Positions 6,145 through 6,800 of a stretch of DNA of 6,800 bases are shown in pieces. The notes below the pieces were generated by a model. That model saw only the letters and a list, made by a program, of their open reading frames with translations. It did not search any database and had not been told where the DNA came from. Within the stretch, counting starts at the first letter, position 1. Each line of letters begins with the position of its first letter. The stretch lies in contig JAUSPW010000470.1 in assembly GCA_030652635.1 (NCBI GenBank), positions 1 through 6,800 of the forward strand, written 5' to 3'. The DNA is from Pseudohongiella sp. GTDB taxonomy: Bacteria > Pseudomonadota > Gammaproteobacteria > Pseudomonadales > Pseudohongiellaceae. Made by a program: the position numbers and the translations under genes.

Positions 6145-6232
6145 GCCCGTTTACAAATAGACGGCGTTTCGTTTTCAATTGGACGGGCTTTCGTTTACAA
6201 ATAGACGAGACTTCATTTACGACTGGACGCAT
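6145..6232. repeat. four tandem 22-bp iteron-like repeats
   Basis: Exact 22-base spacing. The 15-base cores are GTTTACAAATAGACG (6149-6163), GTTTTCAATTGGACG (6171-6185), GTTTACAAATAGACG (6193-6207) and ATTTACGACTGGACG (6215-6229), three of them preceded by TTTC or CTTC. Units 1 and 3 have identical cores, and units 2 and 4 share TGGACG, so the array can be read as two copies of a 44-base unit. The core with the base before it has partial dyad symmetry (CGTxTA...TAxACG). The period is about two helix turns and is not divisible by three, which argues for same-face protein binding sites rather than coding repeats. There are no spacers, so it is not CRISPR. It sits exactly where the AAA_14 gene loses its N-terminus. 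Confidence 0.85.
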
Positions 6233-6244
6233 CCTCAGACGGTT

Positions 6245-6800
6245 GGCAGCGACCTTGGCTACCACTACATCAGTCTGGATGACAATAACCAGTTGGCCGC
6301 CGCACAAACCGACCCGGTTGGATTTGTGGCTGCATTGCCCGAAAAAACCATTCTGGACGAAATACAACGTGCCCCCAACCTGTTTACCAGCCTCAAGGCT
6401 AGTGTTGATCAGAACAGACAGCCAGGCCGTTACATCCTCACTGGCTCTGTCAATATTATGCTGCTGTCCTCGGTCGCTGACTCACTGGCAGGGCGCATAG
6501 AAATTATGCGACTACGCCCACTGGCCAGATGCGAAGTCTCCGGCCACAAGCCACGCTTTCTGGAGCAACTGTTTCAGAGTGATTTTTTATGTGCGACTGG
6601 CGCTGGCAAGCTGAACAGGCTGGGGGAAAAACTTGCACAAACAATTTGTGATGGCGGTTACCCCGCAGCGTTGGCTCGAAGCTCGGAAATTCGCAGGGCC
6701 AACTGGTACCGCGATTTCATCACCACGCTGATACAACGAGACATTCAAGATATCGCCCACATCAAACACCTGGAAGTTTTGCCGCGCCTGTTGTCCGTCG
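6245..6800 (+). pseudogene. AAA_14/DUF4143-family ATPase, N-terminally truncated and running off the right edge
   Basis: Recognisable family sequence starts at about 6257 with YHYISLDDNNQLAAAQTDP and continues through a Walker B strand TILDEIQR (Asp-Glu at 6356-6361). It then runs through the sensor-like YILTGSVN (6431-6454), SLAGRIEIMRLRPLARCEV, and into the DUF4143 part with DGGYPAAL (around 6650) and WYRDFITTLIQRDIQDI. The roughly 45 N-terminal residues of this family, with the Walker A GxxxxGKT loop, are absent. In this frame there is a TAG at 6158-6160, then codons read from the 22-bp repeats. No ATG precedes the homology (only TTG 6179), and no upstream frame encodes a Walker A. Without it the protein should not bind ATP normally, so I call it a pseudogene; a repeat-derived TTG start is the alternative. 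The family's role is unknown and it often sits in mobile or toxin-rich DNA. The C-terminus is outside the window. Confidence 0.75.

Noticed and set aside
6145..6232. CRISPR array
   Set aside because: Units are directly adjacent 22-mers with no unique spacers between them, and there is no cas gene.
5999..6367. A 122-codon minus-strand frame covering the repeat array
   Set aside because: Its first half is antisense to the recognisable ATPase sequence and passes through repeats whose 22-base period is out of frame; only the last 45 codons are kept as a weak candidate.
6243..6500. Plus-strand open frame starting at 6243
   Set aside because: It is a shifted-frame reading of the AAA_14/DUF4143 sequence, whose true frame (codon positions from 6257) carries the LDE Walker B and LTGS motifs.

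Overview
The window looks like chromosomal DNA of a Gram-negative bacterium, most likely a gammaproteobacterium. This rests on the HlyD/MacB-type envelope transporter, the family 9 glycosyltransferase (heptosyltransferase-like) and the protein sequence flavour. No rRNA, tRNA or other taxonomic marker is present, so the assignment is inference. The left half has the compact, even look of core genome. The right half (about 4750-6800) is accessory DNA with toxin-antitoxin genes, decapitated genes, palindromes and a tandem repeat array.

Left part (1-3467, all minus strand): a four-gene transporter operon, transcribed leftward. The order is membrane-fusion/periplasmic adaptor (3467-2193), ABC ATPase (2181-1492), MacB/FtsX-type permease 1 (1480-173), and MacB/FtsX-type permease 2 (163 and on past the window's left edge). 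The three gaps are only 11, 11 and 9 bases. Each downstream Shine-Dalgarno sequence lies on or directly against the upstream stop codon, so translation is probably coupled. The two different permeases probably form a heterodimer, driven by an ATPase dimer and extended across the periplasm by the adaptor. Substrate unknown; no outer-membrane channel gene is in view.

Middle (3468-4827): a divergent intergenic region of about 200 bases, then a plus-strand GT9 glycosyltransferase. Its start is uncertain (TTG 3673, GTG 3682 or ATG 3775). Its last codons overlap, tail to tail, the end of a broken fic gene.

Right part (4757-6800): a minus-strand fic remnant keeps the catalytic HPFxDGNGR motif and a winged-helix C-terminus but lacks everything upstream (in-frame stop at 5252-5254). 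It is followed by an intact minus-strand hicAB toxin-antitoxin pair (5933-5339) with a perfect 16-bp palindrome just upstream of hicA. Between hicA and the right-hand gene lie small inverted repeats, a possible 45-residue exported peptide ORF (minus, 6136-5999) and four 22-bp tandem repeats (6145-6232). Right after the repeats begins a plus-strand AAA_14/DUF4143 ATPase reading frame that has lost its N-terminus and Walker A motif and runs off the window's right edge. The region reads as a small toxin-antitoxin/genome-decay island beside a housekeeping envelope locus. I see no complete novel multi-gene system. The best candidates for something undescribed are the 22-bp repeat array and what it binds, and the small exported ORF it faces.
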